64,000 bases of DNA from Urechis unicinctus (GCA_034190875.2 CM067356.1:55901848-55965847), one strand, 5' to 3'; shown: positions 1 to 15,000, counted from the first letter of the stretch. A program made the numbers and translations. The notes: a model not told the origin generated them from the letters alone.

Positions 1-2109
1 TTTAATTCCGGATGTTACAAGCAATGAATTTTACATTGTTGATAATTTTGCAACACAAATTAATCGCACTGATATTTCCACAATAGCTACAGTTTGGAAC
101 CTGTGTATCTTAAAATATTGTGTGGCAAATTTTTGAATCATATTGCGACTGGAAGAGTTTGCGATCTTGTTGTTGTTCAAATGGTTGTTGCGCATTAGGG
201 ACAGGGAAATAAGGTTTACTTTACACCTACCTCCTGTTATGGTATAAATGGTAAAGTACTGCCAACCTGCACGAATAACCTATAGGGAGCATGATAAAAG
301 TAGTTAAATACTATTAACGTAACTAATAATTGTTTTGACATAGCCGTACGTAAATACAATTTTAGAAAACGAACTCGTCTCACCGAATAGTCCTATTAAG
401 AGTTATATTACAACAAAACTGCCTCCTCACATTTCTGAGACAGGTTGCCAGCAATCTTGATAATCGAACGTTTATCGAATGAATAATGTATGCAGCAAAA
501 TATGATATATTGCAATAGCAATCGGAATGCTTTGAGAGGGCATCACACGGGAACACGCCATTAGTGACATGTCAAAGTTCAAACAATGTGGTCTGAATTA
601 TTGATGGGATGGAAAGTTACACAAAGCAATTTGTGAGAGTGACTCTATATCCTATAGTACTTAAGAGCAATTACGTATATCACAAACAACGTTAAACGCA
701 AATCGATGTTTTCTAGCTAATTCGATGATACCATCAACATAAATATTAAAGCTTCCAATGAAGACAATACTACCAGCCTATTGACGGAAAGCACTTATGT
801 CACAATTCCGCTATAATGTTAGGTATTGAGCTAATGCAATCATTAAACCAAGGCTTCAGTCGGAAAGTGTCATTAGACAATCGAAAACTACTCGCTTTCC
901 AATAATAATATAATAGTGCTGTACATTGTTCTAATTATACGCTTGTGTAAATCTTATCCACCAACTGATGATTCACACAATGTCACGTTAGGATATCATC
1001 TAATTACAAAATACAGTATATGCTGATAACGCCTCGAGGTAAGCAAACAACTACTCGGGAATCCTGAATCTGCGTGTAGTTAAGTTCTACTCTAGCTCCA
1101 GATTTATCCATCAATTATCCGTCCATTGATAGGATTGGCGATAATATTACGATTGTCTTTAAGGCCGCTTAAAATGCCTTTTGGAATAAGGCTTGCTATT
1201 TGAAAGGTAATCGTGCCAACCGGCTCTATAAAGTATCAAGAGTTCATAAATTGATAATTTTAAAATCGTTGTCGGGCTATCTCTCCGTCCATTCAAACTA
1301 CATACCAGCAAACTGCCAACATGTATGTTCCTATGTGAAACATGCTGAGAGGGAATACACACAGGTACGCTCATTTGAATGCTCTCAATCTGTCTAATGG
1401 GAATGCCATTCCCCAGAACGTTTATGGTGTGGACATTTTTGTATTGGTTTGTTTCAATGATAAAACGCATATACCGCGTGTTTTCACGTGTGTGTTGTAA
1501 TGTATTTTCCAATGGGTACCAAGGATTTTATTCACATTGTGCAGATTAACGTCGTATTGGTAGTTTCATTACATACTTAGAAACCCAACGTCTGCAAAGT
1601 TACCTGAATCCACCTTATTTTCCTGAAGTAGTTAAACGGTTTTATGTGACCCCGGCAGCGCAATAACGGCGGTCGGCTCACCATAGATTATGATACTAAT
1701 ATTTACCCGTGTGAACGTAGAACTGCGGCCTATATTTAGCAAACAACGGAAGCCATATGCTATTACATTTGTTGATTGCGCTCACTATATCAATCGTAAA
1801 TGTCGACTCAGCATAACGTATGAAAACCATTGTTGGAAATGTGACTGCGTTACTTAATCACCAATATGTAAAACCAAACGGTACTATTTAGTGATAACTA
1901 GATGGTTCGCTATTGTAATGAGTACATAGCGATAAGAATATTGCAATAATCTGATTATATACGTTTTGATTGGTGTTTTCACTAGAGGGGTTGTTCAAGA
2001 ATGGCATATACTTCTCTGTACAGATAACAATCATTTAAAAACAAAGCACAGCAAATTTTAAATAGAGAGAGAGAAAGCATGGGAGAGGGAGTGAGAGAGA
2101 AAGGGAGCG

Positions 2110-2125
2110 ATATATATATATATAT

Positions 2126-2222
<97 letters not shown>

Positions 2223-2330
2223 TTATATATGTACATATAAATATACATGTACATATATATTTATATATGCATATATATATATATGTTTATGTAATTATTT
2301 ATATATATGTATGTTCATGGTTAAATCGCG
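2110..2330. repeat. (TA)n microsatellite with degenerate tail
   Basis: Nearly pure TA dinucleotides run from 2110 to about 2218, followed by degenerate TATA/TGTACATA sequence. A purine-rich GAGAGA/GGGAG stretch (about 2064-2108) precedes it. The same arrangement occurs in the duplicate at about 27338-27560, so the microsatellite is carried as part of block A and the two tracts differ in length. Confidence 0.95.
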
Positions 2331-2859
2331 TATTCAATTGATCATTGCCATATAGAGCTGTACATGCTTGTTACACATCTTGGTTACTTGCAACAAGTTG
2401 AGTACGGTAAAGAAATCAAACACTTAATGCCGGAATACTGCCATTCTGCGTAATGATGGAGTGCCTAAGGTTAGTAAGTCTACATCAAATGAGTGACAAG
2501 CGTGGGCGACAATAATGCTTCGGCTATATCTGTGGTAGTGAATTTTCTAGTTACCAGGTAGGTCAGTGGCAAAATTATTATTATGCAGACATTAATAAGG
2601 GTACGAAAGTAAATCTCTTTAAGATCAATCTACATGTAAACCTATTTTGGTTAAGAGCGTGTACGTCAAAAAACTTTCATCCGGACGGAAATTGTAAATA
2701 ATTTATTCGTCGCAGAAATCAATATCCAATGGCAAGGTATAATGAGAATAGTTATATCCACCAGACACATTAAGTGCCTATTATCTCAAATCTTAGAGTT
2801 GCGCAAACAAGTTACGACAACGTTAGGAGGTATCGTACGCATCATATCAGCGAGAACAC

Positions 2860-3070
2860 GTCTTCAGTCTTAATGCAGCACGAAAAGAGTGCTGGCGATG
2901 GAGGCCGTCAATTTGTCATCCAGCAGGGATCGCGGTCATCCGGGCGTGTTTGTTACATCAGATGTTGCGATTATTTAAACAGATATCCAATCAATATAAG
3001 AGAATTACGTTCACCTGAAGCAGGAACATACTTGTGTAATTTAGCACCGACCGCTTGGCCGTCCTATCAA
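2860..3070 (+). repeat. Inverted module M, A-side arm
   Basis: This roughly 200-bp segment inside block A is a diverged inverted copy of 5430-5640 inside block B; the direct equivalent in the inverted B copy is about 43020-43226. Shared landmarks are the GCGGNCATCCGGGCGTGT core, the AGAGAANTACGTTC...CCTGAAGC stretch and the TTTAGCANCNACCGCTTGG end. Both versions keep the same frame open over about 35 codons, with residues like IRE-x-x-SPEA-x-T-x-LCNLA-x-TAW. Inference: either a terminal or internal repeat of one older element present in both blocks, or a short coding remnant. Confidence 0.65.
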
Positions 3071-3633
3071 TCTATTATGTATATGCAAGGGCAAAATAGC
3101 GGTCAGATACCAATTAAGAGACTTATACATAAGATATAATAAAGTCCTAGCAATATATTATGTATATGCAGGGGCCAAATAGCGGTCAGTTACCAATTTA
3201 TTTACAGAGGGCTGCATTATTTCCGGTTCTTTTTATTATTATTGTTTCATGATATCCTCTGGTTGACTGTCGTTGAGATGATGAACCATACTATTTGCCG
3301 AATAGATCCTTGTTGTGAGCAAATTGTGATCCGTTACAGCGCTATATCTAATCTTGCATCTACCTACTGCCAAATATGCAAGCTCAACATACTTAGCTCA
3401 TCCGCTGTTTGCACAACAAATAATATCTGGCGTTAGTTATGCTGTAACGACAGTCAAGAGGTTACCACATTAAAATGCTAACCAGAAGTTATAATCGACT
3501 TGAATATTGCGTTGCTCTCCTTGCGGAACGCATGGGGATTCAAACCCAGCTTATGTCGGAACTTGAGTACATTACGTTTACAGCCTTTTTTTCTCGAGTC
3601 TATTGATTACTTTTGATCTCGCATAGGAAGACT

Positions 3634-3858
3634 CTACGCCTGACTATTCTTTTGTCGCTCTGCAGTTCTTCTGTGCCTGTGGGCAGTGTGTCGTACGTCG
3701 TTGAGGCCGGTCAAGGCATAAGGTAACTGCATTATATGATTATGGAAGCGTTCAGAGTGTGAGTGACGGCATGATCGATTCATCATTATAGATATGTGCG
3801 GTCTGGGTGTTAAACCAGATACTCTACGACACAAACTGAGAAGGAGGTGTTCAAGCAA
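3634..3858 (-). other. Small open frame (74 codons) in block B, unassigned
   Basis: The frame is basic and rich in His, Arg and Ser, and is kept open in both block B copies (here and at 44745-44969 on the + strand), with only a few amino-acid differences. Because the blocks are recent duplicates, the conservation says little about function. No domain or signal peptide was recognised. It could be accidental. Confidence 0.15.
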
Positions 3859-4586
3859 GGGAAAGTCGCGCTCGTATGAGTAATAACATGGAGATGAACT
3901 GATGGGATTGGTTTCTGTTCTGCAATAAAAATGGACTGTGCCTCGTTATGAATTCCATTAATGGCACTTTTGTGTCCTTGGCAAACTACTACTGGAGGAA
4001 ATTACGTCTTTGCGACCTGTTTAATCGCCTAGGGTCGCCTGGTCTGCATTGCAGACTGTAATTTACTTTTCAAGGTCGAGACCCATCCCAAACCTGTCAC
4101 CTGGAAGAACTACATTTTTATAAAGATAACAAATTTATGTGTCAATCCAGGTTTTGTTTAACGTTTCATCAAATATCGAACATGATCATGATTACAGTAA
4201 CAGTTATAGTTATACTAATGCTTCAAAACACATATCAGATAATGGGTTTATTGCAGCTAATGTTCCAGCACTCTCACATGTGATCGACGACGCAAATCTA
4301 ATTAGTTACGATGATAAATATATATTTTATAGATTTATCATCTTTCGCAATAATGCAAAGCACCTGCTCAGAATGCTAGACCTAAATACGCTATATAATT
4401 AAGATAATAGAGGATATGTCCATTATGTTACATACTTATCGTATGGAATGGGCATCAGGCAAGGTCAAGATAGGAGCTGGAACTCAACAGCGTTAGATGA
4501 GCTCATATTTACGACAATGGGTCTTTCAAGGTCAATCCTAAAATAGTCAATGGGGTTATTTACGTCATCTATATCAAATGTAGTAA

Positions 4587-5215
4587 ATGTATGTATGTAT
4601 GTATGTATGCATGTATGTATGTACGTATGTATGTATGTATGTATGTATGTATGTATGTATGTATGTATGTATGTATGTATGTATGTATGTATGTATGTAT
4701 GTATGTATGTATGTATGTATGTATGTATGTATGTATGTATGTATGTATGTATGTATGTATGTATGTATGTATGTATGTATGTATGTATGTATGTATGTAT
4801 GTATGTATGTATGTATGTATGTATGTATGTATGTATGTATGTATGTATGTATGTCTGTATGTATGTATGTATGTATGTCTGTCTGTATGTATGTATGTAT
4901 GTATGTATGTATGTATGTATGTATGTATGTATGTATGTATGTATGTATGTATGTATGTGTATGTATGTATGTATGTATGTATGTGTATGTCTGTATGTAT
5001 GTATGTTGTATGTTTGTATGTATGTATGTATGTATGTATGTATGTATGTATGTATGTATGTATGTATGTATGTATGTATGTATGTATGTATGTATGTATG
5101 TATGTATGTATGTATGTATGTATGTATGTACGTATGCAGTTATGCATGTTTGTATGTATGTATGTAAGTATGTATGTATGTATGTATGCATGCAGTTATG
5201 CATGTTTGTATGATG
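4587..5215. repeat. (ATGT)n tetranucleotide microsatellite, about 600 bp
   Basis: Long, nearly perfect ATGT array with sporadic variants (ATGC, CTGT, GTGT, ACGT), becoming degenerate up to about 5310. The 4-nt period leaves every frame on both strands free of stops, giving false 200-residue MYVC/YIHT open frames that are not genes. The inverted counterpart is at about 43340-44008 and differs in length and interruptions. Confidence 0.97.
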
Positions 5216-5429
5216 TATGTATGTAAGTATGGTAGTTTGCAGTATGTACGTAAATACGTATATAAGTATGTATGTATGTATATAAGTATATGAGTATGTT
5301 TATATGTATGCATGTGACGCATTTCGCATTCATGGTAACGACTCATCTTTTGCCACGTTGCGACGTTCTTGTATTGCTTCATTATTGTGACACAGTAGCC
5401 GGCGTTGGTGATGACCGAAGACGCACATT

Positions 5430-5640
5430 GCAATGGCGACCAAGCGGTCGATGCTAAATTACACAAATGTGTTCGTGCTTCAGGAGAACTTACTTCTCTT
5501 ATATTGATGAGATATCTTAATAGATATTCAGTCGTAGCCCACACACCCGGATGGCCGCAATCACTGCGTTAACTAAGTTGTCACTGTATTGCGCTTTCCT
5601 TGTAGCCATTAAGGTAGCGTCACACGTCAGCTTATAGGCG
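5430..5640 (-). repeat. Inverted module M, B-side arm
   Basis: Reverse-complement, diverged counterpart of 2860-3070 (see that entry). It reads on the minus strand from the conserved GCGGCCATCCGGGTGTGTGG core to the ACCGCTTGG end. Together the arms flank about 2.4 kb that includes the ATGT array. Confidence 0.65.
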
Positions 5641-5714
5641 TTTTTCATAATAACTACCATTGGAGAGATGCGCAATTACCCTTACGGAAGAAATAGTAAT
5701 CACCCTCGCAAGAT

Positions 5715-8149
<2,435 letters not shown>

Positions 8150-8150
<1 letters not shown>

Positions 8151-11100
8151 CTGATGTCCCCATTGGAGGTAGACTTACGGAATTAGCCACTGAGACGAAG
8201 GTTCGTTTCTTACCGAACAGCAACGTGCAAATGTCATTTACGGATGAAATTATGCACTACGTTGTGTGACAGTGAATGACATTGAGGCACATTGTACATC
8301 AAGAATATCTATTTCGGAAGCAGAAGTATTTAAGTGGCAACATGAATATTGTGTAACAGTATTGAAATACGTCTGTGTTTATTTCCACCGGTACAGTGCA
8401 TCATGAGTACCCACTCAATGTATTCAACGTATCTGCAATGATAGCAAAGTGGCCTTGAATGTATGATGGAATCATTGTAGATGCGCGTTACATTATTAAT
8501 AATCTACCAAATAGGCAATAATATATCAATACCATGAGTCATCATGTGGATAACGGCGGTTTGTCTTCATATACCAAGTTTATAATTGGCACATAAATCG
8601 ACAGAGGTAGTGACTCGGTAATACAAATCACGGTGATGTTTGTATTATTCACGGATAAGACAAGTAGAAATTGTTATGGTGGTTAAACGGGTTAGGAAGC
8701 AGCATCCTGGATTCACTCGATTAAAGGTATAACATCAAAGTGTAATAAAAGGAAATAGAAACCACATCATTGTATAAACGCTGCTTATAATAATGAAAAC
8801 GGCGCAGACAAACATAAGTAGAGCATTGTGTCAATATGGTGACAATGAGCGACGGATGATCTCAGTCAGTCGCGTATCCCGCTATGTCATTTTACATTGG
8901 CCATAAAGGTTCATTGACCCTTGGTTGGGTACTTAGGATAGGGTTATGTAGTTCATACTGTGCTTTTTGTAAAAGTGCCCCATGACACCGAAAAATATGG
9001 ACAATTGTAATGCAAAGACAGCGCTCCTTAAGTGCTTATGCTCATTTCCGAACCGCTTCCAATGCGCTAACCGGCTTGAGTTGACAGCATCCATTATTAC
9101 AGGAAGAGTACTGACACGTCAGATCTTCTGCACGTCTCTCGAAAGCACTGACCTCAGCATCTAGTAATAAAATATTAACGAGGAATAAATATCTAAAGCA
9201 CCAGCCGTGTTATAAGCTGAATACTGATGGCCAATGAATTTAGCGTATTGTGGGATAATTTAGCACGCTAATTTACACATGTACATTTTACATTATAATA
9301 AACTAAAACGACAAAACAGTTTATTATTCTTCCGCACTAGTAACCTCTGTCGATATATCGCTATTTTGTGTATGCTTTTGAGCGATGATCAAGTGGTTTT
9401 AAATTTAAATTTCACCAATGCCTTTAAACATGAATCCCGTTTCGGACAAATACTGGGTATGGATAGAGGTAACATACCAGTCTTTAATAGCCGCCGGTAC
9501 ATTGTTAACTACAACGTTCCCTCTTGTATATTCCTGTAAGTTGCTCTTGAGTTACTGTCTGTCCATCAACACAAACATAGAAGCCACGTTAATGGCTAAT
9601 GTGAGCTAGTTCTTAAACATATAATGTTGCAGCAACCATAGTTAATCTGCATATCACTTTATCATTGAGGATTGTTCCTTACGCAATATGGATGCCACAA
9701 TCTGTTTTATGAAATAACAATCTGGAAAACATCAACCTCCTGATTCCTGTTGTTTTAAGTCCGCGAAATGCACATTTATACTAATTCTTGTGGGACTAAC
9801 TTGCAATTGACAGTTGAACTTGTTTGTTTTATAACAATACACACACTTTACATACTATTTTATATATTCAACTTATAAGACCGTACTTCGCGCGGGTAGT
9901 GGTTATCTGTATTCAAATTCATCAATCAATCGATCTCTTTGCAGATAACTGATTCTGTTATTTAGGGACAGCTGCTTCAAAGGTGGCAAGTTTCCAGATC
10001 AAGTGTCTGCCTTGTTTATTTGTAGAGTTTGTACTGGATTTGTTAAATGAAATGGGGAACACCAAAGGACGGTTTCGTGCTCCAAAACAAAATATGTTAG
10101 GGCATTAAAACACTATTATGTTACAACACGACCCTGCACTCTTTATGCGCCCGGATGTTGGGAATTGCCTGAAGCCATTTCTGTAACTTTGCTGTGTGCA
10201 TCGTCTTGATAGATCCCAGTTCGAAAAAAAAACCATTTATATAATTGTCTGTGCTAATAGATAAATATCATCCACGGAATGGCATGATGGCTTCGACATG
10301 GCGCACTAATAATGGTGTCTCGGATTTTACAGCTGCATTTAATCACCAGCATACAATGAAGATGACCTTTTCTCATTCGGTTGGGTAGCAAGGGTTTAAT
10401 GCTGTGTGGGCGGTAGCAACGCTAGCTGGAGAATGCTCTAGCAGTGATCTATGCAGCCGGGACACCACCTCAAGCAGTGATCACATCGAGCTACAGCATC
10501 ATCCCGACATCGGCAGAGAATTATGCGCGAACCATCTATTTTTCAATAATTATACTAATAGGCGTACACTTGCGCGTATGTTTTTGTGCGTATGCATGTG
10601 TGTTTTGATAGATTTATGTCTGATATGTTTATTCATTGCAACGGAACAATAGCGTTAGTTCGCATCCAATTCTATATGATTTGAATTATGCATATGTAAC
10701 CACATATTGTGGACGTTTTAGCGGTACATTAAGCACTAAAACGGTCGTATCGAAAACATTGATGCATTACCGAATTATCATAAATTCTTAATAGGCTGTC
10801 AAATTTGATTTACATCACAGAAATTCACCTTAGTGACAATGCAATAGACCTTAACACATAATGTCTTCAAACAAGCATCCTTTGTCAGGGTTAATGAGAG
10901 CTGCTGATGCAATGGTCCAGTATTGTGTGGGTATTGTTAAGCAAGTTAAAACAAATTAGCAACAACACTGATATAAAAATACTTATTCATTTGGTATTCT
11001 ACCAATCAACAAATAGTGTTGCAGAGTTTGTTTTAACAACACTGAAATTAATTTGTGGGGATTTGGTTTTGTGACCAGCACGACAACCATTAAGTGCCAT

Positions 11101-11270
11101 CAAGGAGCACAAACCCAAAAGCTGGCTGGGAGACTTCACAGAAAGGTTGGTCACGTAAGATGGTTACAGTTGGTAACAGTTTATTCAAATAGTAAGAACT
11201 CGAACAAACATATATATACATCGTTACTAAACATCGCAAAGCAATCAAGCCAAGCATCACTCTTTTGATC
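8150..11270 (+). repeat. Diverged long repeat family C, copy 1
   Basis: Ordered blocks here match, with many substitutions and indels, blocks at 12380-15000 and partly 19530-20990. Examples: 8340-8620 with 12480-12790 and 19740-20010; 8950-9160 with 13195-13350; 9690-9790 with 13375-13470; 10110-10240 with 13455-13560; 10330-10640 with 13660-14110; 10860-10950 with 14590-14720 and 20840-20990. Order and orientation are kept. No reverse transcriptase, transposase or other domain was recognised in any frame. Inference: an old tandemly repeated or repeatedly inserted multi-kb element. Confidence 0.65.
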
Positions 11271-11419
11271 CTGACGGGAGCGATTTATACCTGATATCCA
11301 AGTAGACTGCTATATTTGCTCGAAAATACAGTCACTGCAGATACAACTTCGTTGGCACTGTGTTATCAGCATGACGCAGCAAATAAGTGGTGTGTTAGGG
11401 ACATATTAAATAGGGATTG

Positions 11420-11770
11420 TCGCAACAATAGAACAAAAGGTTGACCACGGTGAGATGATTCATTACTTCCAGAATAACCGCGAGACCTACAAACCTACTA
11501 TGCCCAATCGATACAGTGCGGTTTATTTAACGCACCACTGCAGATACTGTTGTAGTCTTTACATGGGGGTCCCCCATAATTAGGAAATCGGAGACGTTTA
11601 AGTGTATTAAAGATCGGCGCTTGCACTGGTAATGTGGTTCCTTATTCGTGCGATAAATTGATTGATCATTGTGCTGTGTGACTGTAGACGAGCTACGGAA
11701 CATGCAAACATAACAAACGAGTGACGCTGTTAACAATATCCCATTGCGATGTAAATAAGATCATCAAACA
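11420..11770 (+). repeat. Diverged repeat family E, copy 1
   Basis: Similar to about 18680-19060. Shared landmarks include a TAGGAAATCGG-like stretch, GCGCTTG(T/C)(G/A)CTGG, an ATAAATTG(A/G) segment, and a TGTG(A/C)(C/T)TGT(A/G)GACG-(A/G)-G stretch followed by AACATA...AAACGA. Divergence is high and edges are approximate. Short minus-strand frames here are not conserved as proteins. Confidence 0.45.
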
Positions 11771-12006
11771 GAACGATTGCAACGCATATTGACATCATTA
11801 TTGAACAGGGCAGCGCTGCATCTGGTGTTACCATCATAGGGTTCATTATAGAGAACCGATGCTGATTGATGCAGCAGTTATACCGAGTTTACAAGACCGT
11901 TTAGAAATATGTATCTGCCAAGTAGTGACAACCAAGTGTTCATGGCATTCCTCGATTCATGGATTGTATTATACCAGATAACTTTAAATTAAGATGAATG
12001 GTCAAT

Positions 12007-12074
12007 AGAATTTTATTGACTACCTATCTGTTCTTTGTGGTTATCGACCACAGCCTTGATAGGTAGAAAATTCA
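12007..12074. repeat. Imperfect long hairpin (about 68 nt)
   Basis: GAATTTT...CTACCTATC...TTTGTGGT (12008-12042) is followed after a very short loop by its imperfect complement ACCACAGCCTTGATAGGTAGAAAATTC (12048-12073, interrupted by bulges). It would fold into one stem in DNA or RNA. It lies between copies 1 and 2 of repeat family C. No terminator or miRNA role can be claimed from sequence alone. Confidence 0.5.
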
Positions 12075-12379
12075 CTGAATATTAAGATTACCAAAGCCGA
12101 GCGACATTTAAGCTAGTGTCTGGAGAAATCGTACGTAGGGTAAATTTCTGGTGACGAGCGGGTGGATGTGTCATTGTAAAGTAGCTACTTAAAGTAACCA
12201 TCCAAACTATTAAATTACTGGTACATTTTATATTTCTACGACTGCTATTGGTAAGATGCTGCTATTTATACAGATGCCGCCGACGTTTGGATTGCGTACT
12301 CAGTGATCGAACTAGCAGCATAATTTCTTGCCGTCACTTTGGTCGACTTAAATGAATCGGGACGGCGATATTAGGTCTC

Positions 12380-15000
12380 TTGGATACCAATCATGTGGAC
12401 ATACGAAACACGCATTCACTTCGTAATTTGCTTGTCAAGAAGAAGATTCACTATCTGTTTTGAAAGCAGCGAATTGCTAGTGAGCACATGGGTAATGCGT
12501 ATGGTGCATATTTACAGGATTGAGATAACAGTGTGTCTATTTACACCGTTACAATGCATTATGAGCGCCCACTATCTCCTTATTGAACTTTTCTGCTGGG
12601 ATCGGCCTCGTATGAATCAAGGAATCCATTTCTGCGCACGTTACATCATAAACTAACTGCCAAACAGACAATGATATATCAATATCACATTGCATCATGT
12701 AGATAGCGGCTGTATTCCTTCAGATACCCGGTTTATGTATATAATCGGCGCATACATCGCCATAGGTAGCGACTGCTGGTCTTGGATAGCGGTGTATTAC
12801 AAATATGAAATACGCAAGTACGTGTTCCTTTCACATGTCCAACATATATTTGTGACAGTCTTCTAATAGCGTTCATTGTTCTACGTCTATCATGTACTGC
12901 ACTTTCTTCCTCTAATTATGACAACTAGATGAATCCGGATGACACCTACATAAGTCTTGCCGTTTGCTAGCAGAGTCTGGCATCAACTCGAGCTGCAAAC
13001 ATGCGGACATAGCATACCTCAAATAGGCTTAGTGAGAGGTTTACTAATTGTTCCGTAATGTTCTGATTGTAGGTAAGTAATAGGAATTTCACCATAAAAG
13101 AAGCACGTACATTTGCTAGCATCTAAAAGACGAGATTTGTATGCTTTGAAATAAATATCTTCATTGACCTTGAGTTGGTAGGGTGATGTAATGCATATCG
13201 TGCTCTTTATGTAAGTGTCTCCGCGCCACTGATAACTCTGGAACATTGTAATTTTGACAGAGCATACCTTAAGTGCTTTTGCACCACTTCACGCTTTGAG
13301 TTTGCAGCACCCATTACTGCAGGCAGGCTTTCCGTCGAAAGCACTAGCATCACCATCATTTTGTCTTTGCAAATACTGTTGCCACCGGTCCTCCTAATTC
13401 TTGTTGCTTTCAAGCCCGCAAAATGCAAATGAATATCAACACTAACGGGACTTTAAATCCCGATTATGTTGGAACACGACCCTGTACTCTTGATGCGCCC
13501 GGGTATCAACACTGGAAAATGCCTGGATCTATTTATGCTACTTTTTCTTACTGAAAATAAATATATAGAATTGAATGAGCCAAGAGACAAATTTCATCTA
13601 CGGTGTGGAAGGATGGATTCGATTTGGTTCCCTAGCTAAAGTGTTGACTTAGTCTCGGAATTGACAGCTGCATATAATTACCAGCAAACAATTTAGGGGA
13701 CGCTTTCTCGATTGGTTTTTGTAGGAAGTGATTATGTCGTTTGGATGGTCACATCGCTGTCAATGCCACAATCCGCTGTGATGATATCTGATCTCCTCAC
13801 ACAAAAGCGATGCGCTGTAAACGGTAAAATCTTTAATCGAGGCATGCATAACATCGATGCCCTTAGCTTCCGCAATGATTGATGCAGCTGGGACGAGACC
13901 ACCTCACGCAGCGATCATCATAGGTTATCTGGTGTTTTGTACCACATCATTTTGGCATCGGCCTGGACGTTTGTGTGAACCATTCACTGATTTCAATAAC
14001 TATCCTCATAGGCTTACATATCTTGGTAATTACGTTGTGTGTACGCATGTATTTATCTATAGGTTTGTGGCCGATATGCCCATTTATTTCAAAAGAACAA
14101 TAGTACCAGTTTTTCAGCGAACGTTAGCGCGTTACTCGATATGCCAGTGTATCCTATTGATTAAACAATATTAAAATATGACCGCGCAGTTAACACCAAA
14201 TGCAGTTACATTCGAAATATTTTTATAAACATTTAGCGGTATACTACATGGCGAACAAACTTTAAAAGCCTTGAAATATGCCTGCAATATGTGAGGTTGA
14301 CGTTTTAGTGATACATACATTGCTAAGGGTCGAATGAGAAGCATTAATGCAGTGCATCAAGTGCTCAAAGGGTCGAATGAGAAGCATTTATGTAGTACAT
14401 CAAGTGCTCAGAGGGTCGAATGAGAAGCATTTATGTAGTACATCAAGTGCTCAGAGGGTCGAATGAGAAGCATTTATGTAGTACATCAAGTGCTCAGAGG
14501 GTCGAATTACAAGCATCTATGCATTAGTTCTCTTAAATGCTTACATTTCAATTGCATAGCTATATTCGGCATATTGGCAGCGCATTCGCTGTACACTCGT
14601 TATGTCGTGTAACAAGCGTCCTTTGTGGTCGTGTCAGACATAACGGCACCTGCTGATGCACTAGTCTAGCTCAAGTATTCAGTGGGCATCCCATTTCTCA
14701 TTTTTGTTAGCAAATTGAAAACACGATGGAACGCCTTCACCAAGTTAACCTGCAAAACAAACCAGCCACAGCACTGATGCAGAGATACTGAATTATTTAG
14801 TGTTCTATCACAAACCTATTGTGTATGCGCTGTGTTTTGCGTTGTCTAAAGCAATGAGGTTGATGGATGGATATTTTATTTCCTGTCTGGCGGCCAGTAA
14901 ATGTCATCAATAACGTGACAGGAATCCACAAGCCGGATGGCTAATGCGATATCATTGAGACAGACAGCCCACGAGAGTGGACCACAGTAACAGTGGTAAA
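12380..15000 (+). repeat. Diverged long repeat family C, copy 2
   Basis: Collinear with copy 1 (8150-11270), as listed there. It is interrupted by a local 43-bp minisatellite at 14325-14524 that copy 1 lacks. Small open frames such as 13857-14174 (105 codons) do not persist in copy 1 and are taken as accidental. Confidence 0.65.
14325..14524 (+). repeat. 43-bp minisatellite, about 4.5 units
   Basis: GGGTCGAAT recurs exactly 43 bp apart at 14327, 14370, 14413, 14456 and 14499. The middle units are nearly identical, while the first and last are diverged, the usual pattern of unequal exchange homogenising the centre. Each unit also contains AGAAGCATTTATGTAGTACA and CAAGTGCTCA. Confidence 0.95.

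Larger units (their letters stand above)
1..3202 (+). repeat. Long duplicated block A, copy 1 (about 3.2 kb)
   Basis: Seen: this block matches 25267-28451 in the same orientation almost base for base, with only scattered substitutions and small indels. One example is an extra AAAGAT near 25316 in the other copy; another is about 70 bp around 1405-1470 that is missing from the other copy. The left edge coincides with the window start, so the block may extend further left. The right edge is sharp: identity stops after CCAATTTA at 3200-3202. It contains a GA-rich stretch followed by a (TA)n tract. A 121-codon open frame at 2774-3139 is interrupted by TAG in the second copy, so it is probably not a gene. 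Inference: a recent segmental duplication, or two copies of a non-coding mobile element. Confidence 0.9.
3203..5714 (+). repeat. Long duplicated block B, copy 1 (about 2.5 kb)
   Basis: Seen: this block matches 42950-45377 in inverted orientation with high identity. The match begins at TACAGAGGGCTGCATTATT (3203) and ends at CCTCGCAAGAT (5714); beyond these points the two copies differ completely. Small differences include an extra CCGGTTCTTT near 3230 here. No terminal inverted repeat or target-site duplication was visible at the edges. The block holds a very long (ATGT)n array. No coding function was recognised. Confidence 0.9.

Noticed and set aside
2774-3139. 121-codon open frame in block A
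   Set aside because: The second A copy carries TAG (about 28175) in the same frame, so it is not maintained as a whole.
3535-3567. tRNA-like B box (GGTTTGAATCC on the minus strand) in block B
   Set aside because: No convincing A box at the right spacing and no cloverleaf; the other copy differs in the motif.
4550-5226. Open frames of about 200 codons on both strands (MYVC / YIHT repeats)
   Set aside because: They are produced by the (ATGT)n array, whose 4-nt period gives no stop in any frame; same for 43322-44147.
11053-11268. 71-codon open frame with a GTAAGA donor-like site
   Set aside because: It lies in repeat family C and the frame is not kept in copy 2.
14325-14524. CRISPR-like array (regular 43-bp spacing)
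   Set aside because: Whole units repeat, with no unique spacers between short repeats; it is a minisatellite in eukaryotic DNA.
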